DNA of 61,618 nucleotides, taken from contig LNFB01000279.1 of NCBI GenBank assembly GCA_001464385.1, positions 1-61,618 of the forward strand, read 5' to 3'. Shown here one piece after another: positions 26,009-37,031 of the stretch. Position 1 is the stretch's first letter, and each line of letters starts with the position of its first letter. The notes under the pieces are model-generated. The model did not search any database. It saw nothing but the letters and a program-made list of their open reading frames with translations, and was not told where the DNA came from. The stretch is from Deltaproteobacteria bacterium Ga0077550. GTDB lineage: Bacteria; Myxococcota_A; Polyangia; Nannocystales; Nannocystaceae. Made by a program: the position numbers and the translations under genes.

Positions 26009-26572
26009 TCAGGTGCGGCCGCGGACGGGGGCGCGGGCGCTCATCCACGACTCGGTCGCGGCGGCGTCGCGGTCCCCCCGGATCGTGACGTCCGAGAACC
26101 GCAGGGTCGTCGCGAGCTCGGGATCGAAGACGAACTCGCGCAGTGTCGCCTCGACGTCGAGCACGCAGACGCGACGATCGGCGCAGCGCCGGGCGAGCTC
26201 GGCGAAGCCCTCGGCGTCGAGCTCCAGCTGCGGCATCCAGCCCTGCTGGATCCGTCGCCCGCCGAGGCGAGCGAAGTCGAAGGGGCGGACGTGGCAGGCG
26301 GCGGCGCTGCGGCAGAGCAACGGGACGAACGCGACCTCCCAGCGGTAGCGGTGGCCCTCCCAGTCCGCGCGCACGGCCGCCATCGCGCCGGCGTCCCGGG
26401 TCAGCGCGTCGCCGAGCACCGCCTCGATCGTCGCGAGCAGGGCGTACTGATCGCGGGCGTCGGTCTCCGGCGTGGTGATCGCGGGGGTGGTGACGTCCGG
26501 CGCGGCCTCGGGCGCGGGCTCACCAGCGCTGCAGGCCGTCGCGCACAGGAGCAGGGCGATCGCGCGGCGCAT
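26009..26572 (-). CDS. small lipoprotein of unknown function
   Basis: The 187-residue product begins MRRAIALLLCATAC, a short signal with lipobox ATAC and Cys14. The rest is helical and charged, with YALLATIEAVLGDAL, a Cys pair region (CRSAAACHVRPFDFARLGG), and ARRCADRRVCVLDVEA, which could form disulphides in the periplasm. No family is recognised. It starts one base after the stop of the TPR lipoprotein upstream, so the two are probably one operon and may form a complex. Confidence 0.65.
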   Translation of the reverse strand: MRRAIALLLCATACSAGEPAPEAAPDVTTPAITTPETDARDQYALLATIEAVLGDALTRDAGAMAAVRADWEGHRYRWEVAFVPLLCRSAAACHVRPFDFARLGGRRIQQGWMPQLELDAEGFAELARRCADRRVCVLDVEATLREFVFDPELATTLRFSDVTIRGDRDAAATESWMSARAPVRGRT

Positions 26573-26573
26573 G

Positions 26574-27905
26574 TCAGCTCTCCCCCACGGCGGCGTCGAG
26601 CTCGGCCATCAGCGGCGGATCCACGCCGGGGTCGAGGGCCTGCGCCTGGGTCCGCGCCGCGCGGGCCCGCGACAGGTCGCCTGCGGCCGCGGCGACGAGG
26701 GCCGCGTGGAGGTGGAGCTCGGCGTCGGCGGTCTTCAGCGCCATCGCGCGGTCGATCGCGGCCTGGGCCGCGCCGACGCGTCCGAGCCGCAGCAGCGCGA
26801 GCGCGTGGGTGTCATGGGCGGCGATGTTCTGCCTCGCCGCGAGCTCGGCCTCGGCGAGCTGCAGCGCGCGCTCGGGCTCGGCCCGCGTCCGCGCCAGGTA
26901 CATCGCCACGGCGCGGGGCTCGGCGTCGGCGAGCCCGAGGCCCTGCGCGCGCAGCAGGGCGGCCTCGTCGTCGCGACCCGCCCCGGCGAGCCACTCGGAC
27001 TGGCGCAGGAGATCCTCCGCGGTGCTCTTGCGCGCGAGCGCGACGCGCTGGGTCTCGAGCGCCTCGTCGACGCGGCCGAGCCGGTGCAGCGCGCGGGCCT
27101 GCAGCACCAGGGCAGGGCGGTACTCGGGCACGAGCTGGAGCGCCGCGCCGGTGGCCCGCAGCGCGAGCTCGGCGTCGCCGCGGCGTAGATCGATCTCGCC
27201 GAGATCGACGAAGCACCACGCGCGCGACTCGGGGTCGCGCATGCTGCCGGCGTCGAGTGCCAGCGCCATCACCTCGCGGGCGCCGTCGACGTCGCCCATC
27301 AACCAGCGCATGTGGGCCGCGCGGTTGTAGCTCCGCAGGTCGGGGCGGAGGTTCATCGCCGCCTGGTAGCTGTCGATGGCGGGGTCGTACTCGCCGAGCT
27401 CGAGCAGCGCGTCGCCGACGAGGAGGTGCCCGGTGGGATCGTCGGGGCGCGCCGCGATGTACTGCCGCGCGGTCGAGAGCGCGTCGCGGAAGCGGTGCTG
27501 ATCCTGCTGGATCATCGCGGTGACCATCAGCGTCTCGGGGTTGTGCGCGTCGCGGCTGCGGGCGGCTCGCAGCGCATCCTCGGCGTAGCGGCGGTAGGCG
27601 TCGTCGCTGGTCTCGCGGGCGCGCCGGAGCATCCGCAGGGCGAGCTCGTCGTAGGCGGCGACGTCGTCGGGCCGGGCGCGGACACGGGCCTGCGCCGCGG
27701 CGATCGCCGCCTCGGTCTCGCCCGGATCGGGCGCGTAGCCGAGGGCGAGGGCCGCGTCGGCGGGGGCCGAGGGCGCGGCTTGCGTCGGCGCGACCGGGGC
27801 GGGCGTCGGACTGGCGGGGGTGGCCGGGGCGCTGTCGCAGGCGCCGAGGCACGCCAGCAGGAGCCCCGCGGCGCGCCACGACGATCGAAGGGAGTGTCGA
27901 TCCAT
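26574..27905 (-). CDS. TPR lipoprotein
   Basis: This 443-residue protein has a signal ending in LACLGAC (Cys23) followed by Asp, then an Ala/Pro linker and about ten tetratricopeptide-like helical repeats: NPETLMVTAMIQQDQHRFRDALSTARQY, GHLLVGDALLELGEYDPAIDSYQAAM, ALVLQARALHRLGRVDEALETQRV. Asp directly after the lipid cysteine is an inner-membrane retention signal in enterobacteria. It would then be a periplasmic scaffold. It shares an operon with the small lipoprotein. The frame upstream of this ATG is shadow coding. Confidence 0.75.
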   Translation of the reverse strand: MDRHSLRSSWRAAGLLLACLGACDSAPATPASPTPAPVAPTQAAPSAPADAALALGYAPDPGETEAAIAAAQARVRARPDDVAAYDELALRMLRRARETSDDAYRRYAEDALRAARSRDAHNPETLMVTAMIQQDQHRFRDALSTARQYIAARPDDPTGHLLVGDALLELGEYDPAIDSYQAAMNLRPDLRSYNRAAHMRWLMGDVDGAREVMALALDAGSMRDPESRAWCFVDLGEIDLRRGDAELALRATGAALQLVPEYRPALVLQARALHRLGRVDEALETQRVALARKSTAEDLLRQSEWLAGAGRDDEAALLRAQGLGLADAEPRAVAMYLARTRAEPERALQLAEAELAARQNIAAHDTHALALLRLGRVGAAQAAIDRAMALKTADAELHLHAALVAAAAGDLSRARAARTQAQALDPGVDPPLMAELDAAVGES

Positions 27906-28016
27906 GCAGGGCCGGGTACGTCCGCCGCCCACGGCCGGATCGACCCGAGCGCGCGGCGCCGACCTCCCCGATCCGGCCCCCGATCCGGGCGGGGTGTGCG
28001 AGCGTAGTCGAGGACG

Positions 28017-28451
28017 ATGCGGCGACTCGCTCCCCTGCCGCTGGCGGCCCTCTTCCTCTTCGTCGGGACGATGCACTTCGTCCGGCCCGCGTTCTTCGTC
28101 CCGCTGATGCCGGGGTGGCTGCCGGCCCATGCGGAGCTCGTCGCGCTGTCCGGTCTCGCGGAGCTCGTCACCGGCGTCGCGCTGGTGGTGCCCGCGTGGC
28201 GGGCGTACGGTGGGTGGCTCGCGTTCGCGACGCTCCTCGCGGTCTGGCCGGCGAACTGGCACCACGCGCTGTCCGGGGGGATTTCGCACCCCGACCTCCC
28301 GCGGGCGATGGCCGACGCGACCGTGGCTTGGGTGCGCCTGCCGATGCAGCTCCCGCTGTTGTGGTGGGCGTGGTGGGTCGCGCGGAGCGGCGCAGTGGCT
28401 GGTCCGGCTGCAACGCGCGTCGCCTTCGCCCGGGCCCCGCAGCCGCGGTGA
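28017..28451 (+). CDS. DoxX-like small membrane protein
   Basis: This 144-residue protein has four hydrophobic segments: PLPLAALFLFVGTMHFVRPAFF, LVALSGLAELVTGVALVVP, GWLAFATLLAVWPANWHHAL and VRLPMQLPLLWWAWWVA. The HFVRP..FVPLMPGWLP loop, then a GLAEL..GV.L segment, match DoxX-like (YfpH-type) membrane proteins. The role of this subgroup is unclear. It diverges from the TPR lipoprotein (111-base gap) and converges on the next gene with eight bases between stops. Confidence 0.75.
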   Translation: MRRLAPLPLAALFLFVGTMHFVRPAFFVPLMPGWLPAHAELVALSGLAELVTGVALVVPAWRAYGGWLAFATLLAVWPANWHHALSGGISHPDLPRAMADATVAWVRLPMQLPLLWWAWWVARSGAVAGPAATRVAFARAPQPR

Positions 28452-28459
28452 TCCGCGGC

Positions 28460-29626
28460 TCAGCCCTCCGGCTCGGTGGACGGCATCCCGGTCGGATCGC
28501 AGCCCCACTGGAAGTTGTCGATGAAGGCGTAGCTGTCGAGGATCGAGTCGGACAGATCGAAGATCGCGAACACGACCGTGATGTGCTCGCTCGGTGCGAC
28601 GCCCGCGGTCGTCGTCAACCAGTTGGTGCCCGCGTGCTGCTTCATGCACGTGTTGTCGAACTCGGCCAGGTTGGCGCCGTCGTCGCGGAAGTCGAGGAAC
28701 CCGGCGTTGAGCGAGATCGGGTTGCCGGCGGCGTCGAACGAGATGTTGCCGGTCCACAGCTCGGACTCGAGCCAGCCGACGTACATGTCATTGAACTGCG
28801 AGCCGTAGTAGTCGGGGTACTCGACCGAGAAGAACGCGAAGTCGTAGCTGAACGAGATCACGTCGGGCGGCACGTCGAGCTCGAACCGCATCTCGACGTA
28901 GTCGTTGGCGCTGCCGCCCTGGCTGAACTGGCCGTTGATCGTGTTCGAGCAATCGCCCGTCCCCAGCAGCGCGAGGTTGTTGGTGCAGTCGCCCGCGACG
29001 TCGTTGGTCCGCAGCGGCGCCGGGAGGTTCGCCCCGGGATCGTAGGCCCCGAGGTCGTCGTTGCAGTACGTCGGGAAGCCGTTGCTGTCGAAGAACGGGG
29101 TCTCGCTGCCGAGGTCGCCGACCAGGCCGCTGCCGATGACGGCGTAGCGCGAGCCCTCGCGCGGGTCGAAGGTGTTGTTGCCGCCGAACGAGGTGCGCAC
29201 GCCCATCGCGCCGCCCGGCCCCGTGGTCGTGGCCGTCACCTGGGGCTCGCCCGGGCAGTTGAGCCCGATCGCCTGGAACAGATCGTTGCCCGCGTCGCAC
29301 GGCACGTGATCCGGGATCGTGCAGGTGCACTCCTCCGTCTCGCACGCGGTGCCGCCCTCGCCGAGTCCGTCCCCGGTGTCACCGCCGAGGTCGAACTTGG
29401 GACCGCTGCCGCCGCCTGGGTCCACGCCGGTGCTGCCCTCGCCGGTGGTCGCGCCGCTGTCGGCTGCCGCCGCGGTGCCCTCGCCGGTGGCGGCGTCGTC
29501 GTCCGCGCCGGCACCCTGCGTGGGGTTGATCCCTGCTTCCGCGGAGGCCGCACCGCCACGGCCGTCGTCGGCCGCGCAGCCGAGTGCCAGGATCATCAAG
29601 CTCGCTGCCCGCGTCGCGCTCCGCAT
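28460..29626 (-). CDS. lipoprotein with a choice-of-anchor L-type domain
   Basis: The 388-residue product has a lipobox LILALGC (Cys17), then a Gly/Ala/Thr/Asp-rich linker to about 90. A Cys cluster follows (CETEECTCTIPDHVPCDAGND). The C-terminal part has the pattern seen in choice-of-anchor L proteins: DYVEMRFELDVPPDVISFSYDFAFFSVEYPDYYGS.FND, then HITVVFAIFDLSDSILDSYAFIDNFQW. This is a beta-sandwich found in secreted bacterial surface proteins. The ATG at 29626 is chosen for the signal; upstream codons have no signal-like features. It is probably surface-exposed. Confidence 0.75.
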   Translation of the reverse strand: MRSATRAASLMILALGCAADDGRGGAASAEAGINPTQGAGADDDAATGEGTAAAADSGATTGEGSTGVDPGGGSGPKFDLGGDTGDGLGEGGTACETEECTCTIPDHVPCDAGNDLFQAIGLNCPGEPQVTATTTGPGGAMGVRTSFGGNNTFDPREGSRYAVIGSGLVGDLGSETPFFDSNGFPTYCNDDLGAYDPGANLPAPLRTNDVAGDCTNNLALLGTGDCSNTINGQFSQGGSANDYVEMRFELDVPPDVISFSYDFAFFSVEYPDYYGSQFNDMYVGWLESELWTGNISFDAAGNPISLNAGFLDFRDDGANLAEFDNTCMKQHAGTNWLTTTAGVAPSEHITVVFAIFDLSDSILDSYAFIDNFQWGCDPTGMPSTEPEG

Positions 29627-29809
29627 TGTGCCGCTCGATTCCGAGGCCGCCGGTGGACGCGCGTGCATCGGCACGCGGGCGATCGGCCATCGAAGCGCAG
29701 TGTGCATCGGCCGTTCCACTCGGGGCAAGGGGGAGAACCCGGCCTCGGATTGGGGGGGAGCGGGCGCGGAGCCGCGGCGCCACGTTGACCGACGCGTCAT
29801 CGCGCAGCC

Positions 29810-29830
29810 GCCTGGGCTCGGAGCCCAGGC
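29810..29830. promoter_or_regulatory. 21-bp near-perfect palindrome in a divergent intergenic region
   Basis: GCCTGGGCTC-G-GAGCCCAGGC is a perfect 10-1-10 palindrome about midway between the divergent lipoprotein (start 29626) and DUF4169 gene (start 29916). It may be an operator for both genes, or a hairpin. No T-run follows on the plus strand. Confidence 0.4.
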
Positions 29831-29894
29831 TGGTTGCACCGTCCGTGGTGTCGCTGACGCTCCGCGCAGCTCGACCTGCGTCGGGTGGCTCGGC

Positions 29895-29900
29895 TACGCT
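29895..29900 (+). promoter_or_regulatory. TACGCT -10-like element before the DUF4169 gene
   Basis: TACGCT ends 15 bases before the ATG at 29916. The same hexamer appears before the GAF gene and, on the minus strand, 26 bases before the outer-membrane barrel gene. Promoter function is inferred. Confidence 0.35.
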
Positions 29901-29915
29901 CGAGCGACCAGGGGC

Positions 29916-30146
29916 ATGGGCGACATCATCCACCTCGGCAAGATCCGCAAGGCTCGGCAGCGCGCCGCCGACAAGGCGCGCGCCGACGGGAACGCAGCCC
30001 GCCACGGCCGGACGCGGGCCGAGCGGGAGCGCGACGCCGCCGAGCGGACGCGGCAGCGCGATGCCGTCGATGGCGCGCGCCTCGGCCCCACGCTGAGCCC
30101 GGCGCCCGATGAGCCCGGCCCCCCGGATCCCGACGAGCCGGGCTGA
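29916..30146 (+). CDS. DUF4169-family small basic protein
   Basis: This 76-residue protein starts MGDIIHLGKIRKARQRAADKA and has NAARHGRTRAERERDAAE and DAVDGARLG. The pattern (N/IHLxxxRKAxxRAxxxAxAxxNxxxxGRTKAEK...hDGhxL) matches DUF4169, best known from Alphaproteobacteria, whose role is unknown. It has a strongly helical, charged N-terminal half and a Pro/Asp-rich tail. It stands alone. Confidence 0.7.
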   Translation: MGDIIHLGKIRKARQRAADKARADGNAARHGRTRAERERDAAERTRQRDAVDGARLGPTLSPAPDEPGPPDPDEPG

Positions 30147-30155
30147 TCGCATCAC

Positions 30156-30175
30156 GGTTTCGTCGCCCGGAAACC
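30156..30175 (+). terminator. weak hairpin after the DUF4169 gene
   Basis: GGTTTC (30156-30161) and GAAACC (30170-30175) pair over six bases around an eight-base loop, ten bases after the stop codon. There is no T-run. It may end the DUF4169 message. Confidence 0.25.
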
Positions 30176-30290
30176 ATTGCCCCGGTTCGCGCGTACTCGA
30201 TTTGCGGTGCGGGCCCGGTGTGCAGATCACACGTTCGGGTGCAAGCCCTGAAGCCCACCGCGCGTTCGGACCATGCAACCGAGGGCCACC

Positions 30291-30539
30291 ATGCGTCGCA
30301 GCATCACCTGGGGAACGATCGTCGGCGTCGCGCTGGGGGCGACCGTGACGTTCGCGCTCTCGCGGGGGTGGCTCGACGTGCCGTGGTCGGCGTCGGCGTC
30401 GGGGCCTGCGCCCACGGCGGTCGTCGAAGACGCGTCCGTCCCCGGCATGCGCACGACCGACGCCCCGTTGCGGCCGCTGCGACCCGGGGGCATGCCGGTC
30501 GGCCAGATCGCGGCGCTGTCCGAGCTCTCACGGAGCTGA
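30291..30539 (+). CDS. small single-pass membrane or secreted protein of unknown function
   Basis: The product of about 82 residues starts MRRSITWGTIVGVALGATVTFALSRGW, a signal anchor or signal peptide, followed by an Ala/Ser/Pro-rich segment and no motif. A GAGG at 30281-30284 six bases before the ATG at 30291 supports this start over the ATG at 30273. The 3' end overlaps the convergent CHAD gene by 12 bases. It is a weak call. Confidence 0.45.
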   Translation: MRRSITWGTIVGVALGATVTFALSRGWLDVPWSASASGPAPTAVVEDASVPGMRTTDAPLRPLRPGGMPVGQIAALSELSRS

Positions 30540-31556
30540 GACGGTCGGCGACTCGGCGACGAGGGCGGTGATGACGTCGTCGAGCGCCGTGCGGCTCGTC
30601 GCCCACGCCTCGCGCTCCGCGAGCGCCGCCGCGCCTCGGCCCTGATCGAGGCCGCGTGCGAGGGCGAGCCGACCCCGCGCGGTCGCCCGCTCGATCCGTC
30701 GGGTGAGGCGCGCGTGGAAGAGCGCGGCGTCGCGGTGCGCCCCGAGGTGTCGCTGCACCGCGCTCACCCGTTCCGGCCAGCTCTGGGCCGCTGCCGGGAG
30801 GACCCCATCGAAGAAGCCGATGCCGTAGCGCAGGGCGCGGGCCGCAATCCGCACCGCGTGCAGTCCCTCGAGGTCGAGCGGATCGGCGGGGACGTCGACG
30901 GCCGCGCGGAGGCGATCGAGGGCCGGTCCCCACCACTGCGCCGCGAGGGTCGGTCCGTCCCGCTCCGTGAGCGCCGACGCCACGAACAGGCGCAGCTCCG
31001 CGAGGATCGTCGCGATCGCGTCGGCCCGCAGCCTTCGCTTCGCGCGGGCGAGGGCCCGCTCGCGCCGGCGTGCGAGCGTGGCCTCGAGCTCGTCGATCGC
31101 GGCGCGCTCGAGATCCGCGGCGCAGTCGCGACGTCGGGCGTCGAGGCACGCGATCGCCACGTCGAGATCACGCACGTCGCCGAGCCGCTTCACGAGGCGA
31201 CGCAGCGCCCGATCGAGGTCGCGGTGGGCCGGGCCCCCGTCGCCGCCGACGGCCCCGACGATCGCCCGCAGCCGCCGCACGGCGGTCCGGGTCCGCCGCA
31301 CGTCGCGGGGCTCTTGGACCGCGTCGGCGCCCGCCAGGCGGCCGATCCAGCGATCGATGTGGCGGCACGCGTGCTCGGTCCACGTCGGGGCCGCACGCGC
31401 CACGACGTCGATCGCCGTGACCCGCGGGCCGAGTCGGTCCGATGGCCGCCCGATCGCCGGGGGCGGGGCGCGCCAGGCATCCAACCGCGCCGCGGCGCGG
31501 CGCCACACCACCGCTGCGACGCGGCGCACCAACGCGGACGGTCGAGGGAGCGGCAC
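30528..31556 (-). CDS. CHAD-domain protein (putative polyphosphate-binding)
   Basis: CHAD domains are helical proteins rich in Arg and Lys that bind inorganic polyphosphate. This 342-residue protein carries the repeated conserved core: residues 80-115 (PRDVRRTRTAVRRLRAIVGA; the usual His before the first Arg is Arg), LVKRLGDVRDLDVAIACLDARR, and the second half motif LEGLHAVRIAARALRYGIGFF, where His and Arg/Arg line the polyphosphate channel. No CYTH domain is attached. The GTG start is downstream of a TAGGAT -10-like element. It may target to polyphosphate granules. Confidence 0.85.
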   Translation of the reverse strand: MPLPRPSALVRRVAAVVWRRAAARLDAWRAPPPAIGRPSDRLGPRVTAIDVVARAAPTWTEHACRHIDRWIGRLAGADAVQEPRDVRRTRTAVRRLRAIVGAVGGDGGPAHRDLDRALRRLVKRLGDVRDLDVAIACLDARRRDCAADLERAAIDELEATLARRRERALARAKRRLRADAIATILAELRLFVASALTERDGPTLAAQWWGPALDRLRAAVDVPADPLDLEGLHAVRIAARALRYGIGFFDGVLPAAAQSWPERVSAVQRHLGAHRDAALFHARLTRRIERATARGRLALARGLDQGRGAAALAEREAWATSRTALDDVITALVAESPTVSAP

Positions 31557-31565
31557 GGGGCCGGC

Positions 31566-31580
31566 ATCCTACCACGTGGG
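31566..31580 (-). promoter_or_regulatory. TAGGAT -10-like element before the CHAD gene (15-mer shared with the PP2C promoter)
   Basis: Reading on the minus strand, TAGGAT (31571-31566) ends nine bases before the GTG at 31556. The 15 bases ATCCTACCACGTGGG (plus strand) recur exactly at 37017-37031, upstream of the PP2C gene. CACGTG is itself palindromic. No Shine-Dalgarno lies in the gap. Confidence 0.4.
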
Positions 31581-31635
31581 TGTCCCAGCCCCGGCCTCAA
31601 GCAAAGTGGGCAACATTCCGAAATACCGATGCAGC

Positions 31636-33198
31636 ATGCAGCCGCTCCAGGCCAGCACACTCCGGCTCCCGTCGCCGCCGCAGGCCCTCGCGCGCGTCAT
31701 CCAGGCAGCCTCCGATCCGAGCGTGCCCGTGAGCTCCCTGGCCCGCGCCGTGAGCAGCGACGCAGGGCTCTCGGTGCAGCTGCTGCGGATGGTCAACTCG
31801 AGCATGTACAGCCGGGGTGCTCGGATCGCGACGGTCGATCGCGCGGTGGCGATGCTCGGCAATCGCTCGCTGCGCAACCTCGCGCTGTGCGTCGCGGTGC
31901 AGAACTGCGTGCGCGGCGGCATGGGCGAGTTCGATCTCGAGGGGTTCTGGGAGGACTCGCTGCGCCGCGCCGTCGCGGCGCGGATGCTCGCCGAGCACTT
32001 CTCGGCCGCCGACGTCGATCCGATCGAGGCGTTCACGTTCGGCCTGCTGCAGGATCTCGGCGTCGTCGCGCTGATGCAGACCGCCCCCGAGCGCGCCGAG
32101 CAGTGGATGGCCGTCCGTGGTCGCATGGCCGAGGATCGTCGACGGCTCGAGGCCGAGTGCTTCGGCATGACCCACGACGACGTCGCCGACGCGCTGATCC
32201 AGGCGTGGGCGCTGCCGCCGGAGCTCGCCGCGCCCATGCGCCACCATCACCACCCTGCGCGGGCCCCCGCGGAGCACCGCAGCCGGTGCATGCTCGCGGG
32301 GCAGGCGGAGCTGATGGCCCAGGTGCTGCGCTGTGACGACAAGCGGGCCGCGCTCGGGGCTGCGCGCGCGGGCCTCGGTCGCGAGATCGGGATGGAGGCG
32401 GACGCGGTCGACGGCCTGCTCGCGACGCTGTCGACCCGCGTCGACGAGGTCGGCAAGGAGCTCGGCTTCCGCGTGGGCCGGCAGCCACCGATGGAGGAGA
32501 TCCTCGCCGCCGCCAACGCGGGGCTCGTCGAGCTCAACCTGACCTACGAGGAGGTCGTGCGCCGGCTCGAGCGGGCGCTCGCCGACACCGAGGCTCTGAG
32601 CAAGGAGCTCGCGGCGCGCAACCGCGAACTCGAGCAGCTCTCGGTCACCGACACCCTGACCGGGCTGCCGAACCGTCGGGCGCTCTCGGGGCGGCTCAAC
32701 TACGAGCTGACTCGGCTCGCCCGCGACGGCGGATCGATCACGTTCGTGATGGGCGACCTCGACAAGTTCAAGTCGGTCAACGACACGTGGGGGCACGACT
32801 TCGGGGACGTGGTGCTGCGCGCCGCCGCGGGCGCGCTGCGCACCGCGGCCGTCGAGGGGGCGCTCGTGTGCCGCGTCGGCGGGGAGGAGTTCGGCGTGGT
32901 GATCCCGGGTCGCCACGGCGCCGAAGCGCTCGCCGCGGTCGAGTGCCTGCGCGAGGCGGTCGCGGCGGTCGAGCTGCCGTGCCCCGACGGCGCGAGCCGC
33001 AGCTTCACGGTGTCGTTGGGCGCCGCGTGGATCCTCGGCCCGACCCAGGGGGCGGTCGATCCCGACGCGGTCGCGGTGCAGCTCTACCGTGCCGCCGACC
33101 GGGCCCTGTACGAGGCCAAGCGTCAGGGACGCAACCGCGTCTGTGGCGCGGCGGAGCCCAGCACCTGGGCGCCGGCGATTCCCCCCCGCGCCGCGTGA
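31636..33198 (+). CDS. HDOD domain fused to a GGDEF diguanylate cyclase
   Basis: This 520-residue cytoplasmic protein starts with an HDOD domain (about 10-210): LPSPPQALARVIQAASDP, VSSDAGLSVQLLRMVNSS, VDRAVAMLGNRSLRNLALCVAV, and LLQDLGVVAL. A helical linker follows, including a coiled coil (ADTEALSKELAARNRELEQLSVTDTLT). The GGDEF domain has RVGGEEFGVV with GGEEF at residues 415-419, so cyclase activity is likely. The position of the inhibitory RxxD site reads VEGA, so product inhibition at that site is not expected. It should make cyclic di-GMP in response to HDOD signals. Two PilZ proteins are encoded in the window. Confidence 0.9.
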   Translation: MQPLQASTLRLPSPPQALARVIQAASDPSVPVSSLARAVSSDAGLSVQLLRMVNSSMYSRGARIATVDRAVAMLGNRSLRNLALCVAVQNCVRGGMGEFDLEGFWEDSLRRAVAARMLAEHFSAADVDPIEAFTFGLLQDLGVVALMQTAPERAEQWMAVRGRMAEDRRRLEAECFGMTHDDVADALIQAWALPPELAAPMRHHHHPARAPAEHRSRCMLAGQAELMAQVLRCDDKRAALGAARAGLGREIGMEADAVDGLLATLSTRVDEVGKELGFRVGRQPPMEEILAAANAGLVELNLTYEEVVRRLERALADTEALSKELAARNRELEQLSVTDTLTGLPNRRALSGRLNYELTRLARDGGSITFVMGDLDKFKSVNDTWGHDFGDVVLRAAAGALRTAAVEGALVCRVGGEEFGVVIPGRHGAEALAAVECLREAVAAVELPCPDGASRSFTVSLGAAWILGPTQGAVDPDAVAVQLYRAADRALYEAKRQGRNRVCGAAEPSTWAPAIPPRAA

Positions 33199-33240
33199 CG
33201 CTCGAGCGATGCACGCGCGGCCCCGTGCGCGTGTGCCAGG

Positions 33241-33265
33241 GCACGACTGCCCAGGGGTGTCGTGC
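33241..33265 (+). terminator. hairpin between the HDOD-GGDEF gene and gcvP
   Basis: GCACGAC (33241-33247) and GTCGTGC (33259-33265) pair perfectly with an 11-base loop. It lies 43 bases after the GGDEF stop and before the TATGGT element of gcvP. No T-run follows, so termination is only possible. Confidence 0.35.
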
Positions 33266-33278
33266 ACGGCGGCCGCGG

Positions 33279-33284
33279 TATGGT
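33279..33284 (+). promoter_or_regulatory. TATGGT -10-like element before gcvP
   Basis: TATGGT ends 12 bases before the gcvP ATG at 33297, again without a Shine-Dalgarno. No glycine riboswitch is visible in the 98 bases before the gene. Confidence 0.35.
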
Positions 33285-33296
33285 CGTCGCGTCGAC

Positions 33297-36176
<2,880 letters not shown>

Positions 36177-36205
36177 GGGGCGTCGGGCTCGGGCTCGGGC
36201 ACGGA

Positions 36206-36242
36206 GCGGGGGGTGAGGAGCTTCGCTCCTCAGATCCCCCGC
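36206..36242. terminator. bidirectional hairpin between gcvP and the PP2C gene
   Basis: GCGGGGG (36206-36212) pairs with CCCCCGC (36236-36242); inside it TGAGGAGC (36214-36221) pairs with GCTCCTCA (36225-36232) around a TTC triloop. The core on the minus strand is GCGAAGC, a known very stable mini-hairpin. The 3' arm touches the PP2C stop codon. It should stop transcription from both converging genes. Confidence 0.65.
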
Positions 36243-37000
36243 TATCTCTCGATCTCCACCAACAACGTCGTGATGTTGTCCTTCCCGCCCTTCGCGTTCG
36301 CGAAGCGGATGGACTCGAGGACGGCGTCCTCGACCTCGAGGTTGAGGAAGTAGCGCATCTCGTCCATCGACTCGACGTAGCCGTGGAAGCCGTCGGAGCA
36401 GAGCACGAAGCGGTCGCCGCCGAACAGCGGCACCGGCATCGTGTCGACCTCGACGTAGTCCTTGTGGCCGACCGCGCGGGTGATGACGTTGCGGGCGCGC
36501 GACTTTGCGGCCTGCTCGGGCGTGATCATGCCGTGCTTGAGCTGGTAGTTGATGAGGGTGTGGTCCTCGGTGATCTGCTCGACCATGCCCTGGCGCACGA
36601 GGTAGACCCGCGAGTCGCCGACCTGGCCGATGATGCCGAGGCCGCCGCACACCAGCAGCACCGACGCCGTCGTGCTCATCCCGCGCTGGTCGGGATCGAG
36701 CTGGCCCATCGTGTGGACCATGTAGCAGGCGTTCTGGATCGCGCCGCGCACGATCTGGCACAGCTGACCCGCGCGCGCGCTCGGATCGGCGGTGGCCGCC
36801 TCGCGGACCGTCGCCTCGTGGCGCTTGACCCACTCCCAGACCAGCTCGACGGTCTCCTGGGAGGCGACCTCGCCCTTGGCCCGGCCGCCGACGCCGTCGG
36901 CGACGACGAAGAGGCCCAGGTCGGGATCGGCCAGATGGGCGTCCTCGTTGTGGTCGCGGGACAGGCCCGTGTCCGTGTGACCGAAGTATCTCAGCTGCAT
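36242..37000 (-). CDS. PP2C-type serine/threonine protein phosphatase
   Basis: This 252-residue cytoplasmic phosphatase has the metal-binding PP2C motifs: GLSRDHNEDAHL (motif 1), LFVVADGVGGRAKGEVAS (motif 2), STTASVLLV, GQVGDSRVYLVRQG, ITEDHTL, ITRAVG, FVLCSDGFHGYV (motif 8), and GGKDNITTLLVEI at the end. These Asp residues bind two or three metals. It removes phosphate from Ser/Thr kinase targets. No kinase gene is adjacent. The ATG at 37000 is preceded by TAGGAT, which overlaps the stop codon of the gene upstream. Confidence 0.93.
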   Translation of the reverse strand: MQLRYFGHTDTGLSRDHNEDAHLADPDLGLFVVADGVGGRAKGEVASQETVELVWEWVKRHEATVREAATADPSARAGQLCQIVRGAIQNACYMVHTMGQLDPDQRGMSTTASVLLVCGGLGIIGQVGDSRVYLVRQGMVEQITEDHTLINYQLKHGMITPEQAAKSRARNVITRAVGHKDYVEVDTMPVPLFGGDRFVLCSDGFHGYVESMDEMRYFLNLEVEDAVLESIRFANAKGGKDNITTLLVEIER

Positions 37001-37016
37001 TCGCGGACCGGTGGCG

Positions 37017-37031
37017 ATCCTACCACGTGGG
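37017..37031 (-). promoter_or_regulatory. TAGGAT -10-like element before the PP2C gene, within the end of the RluA-type gene
   Basis: On the minus strand the stretch CCCACGTGGTAGGAT contains the TAG stop of the pseudouridine synthase and a TAGGAT hexamer ending 16 bases before the PP2C ATG. It is identical over 15 bases to the sequence before the CHAD gene. Confidence 0.4.

Noticed and set aside
30218..30232. CRP-like site GTGTG-N5-CACAC
   Set aside because: The spacing between the half-sites is shorter than a CRP site; only a 5-bp dyad remains, which is expected by chance.
33199..33296. Glycine riboswitch before gcvP
   Set aside because: The 98-base gap lacks the conserved glycine aptamer cores and is too short for the usual tandem form.
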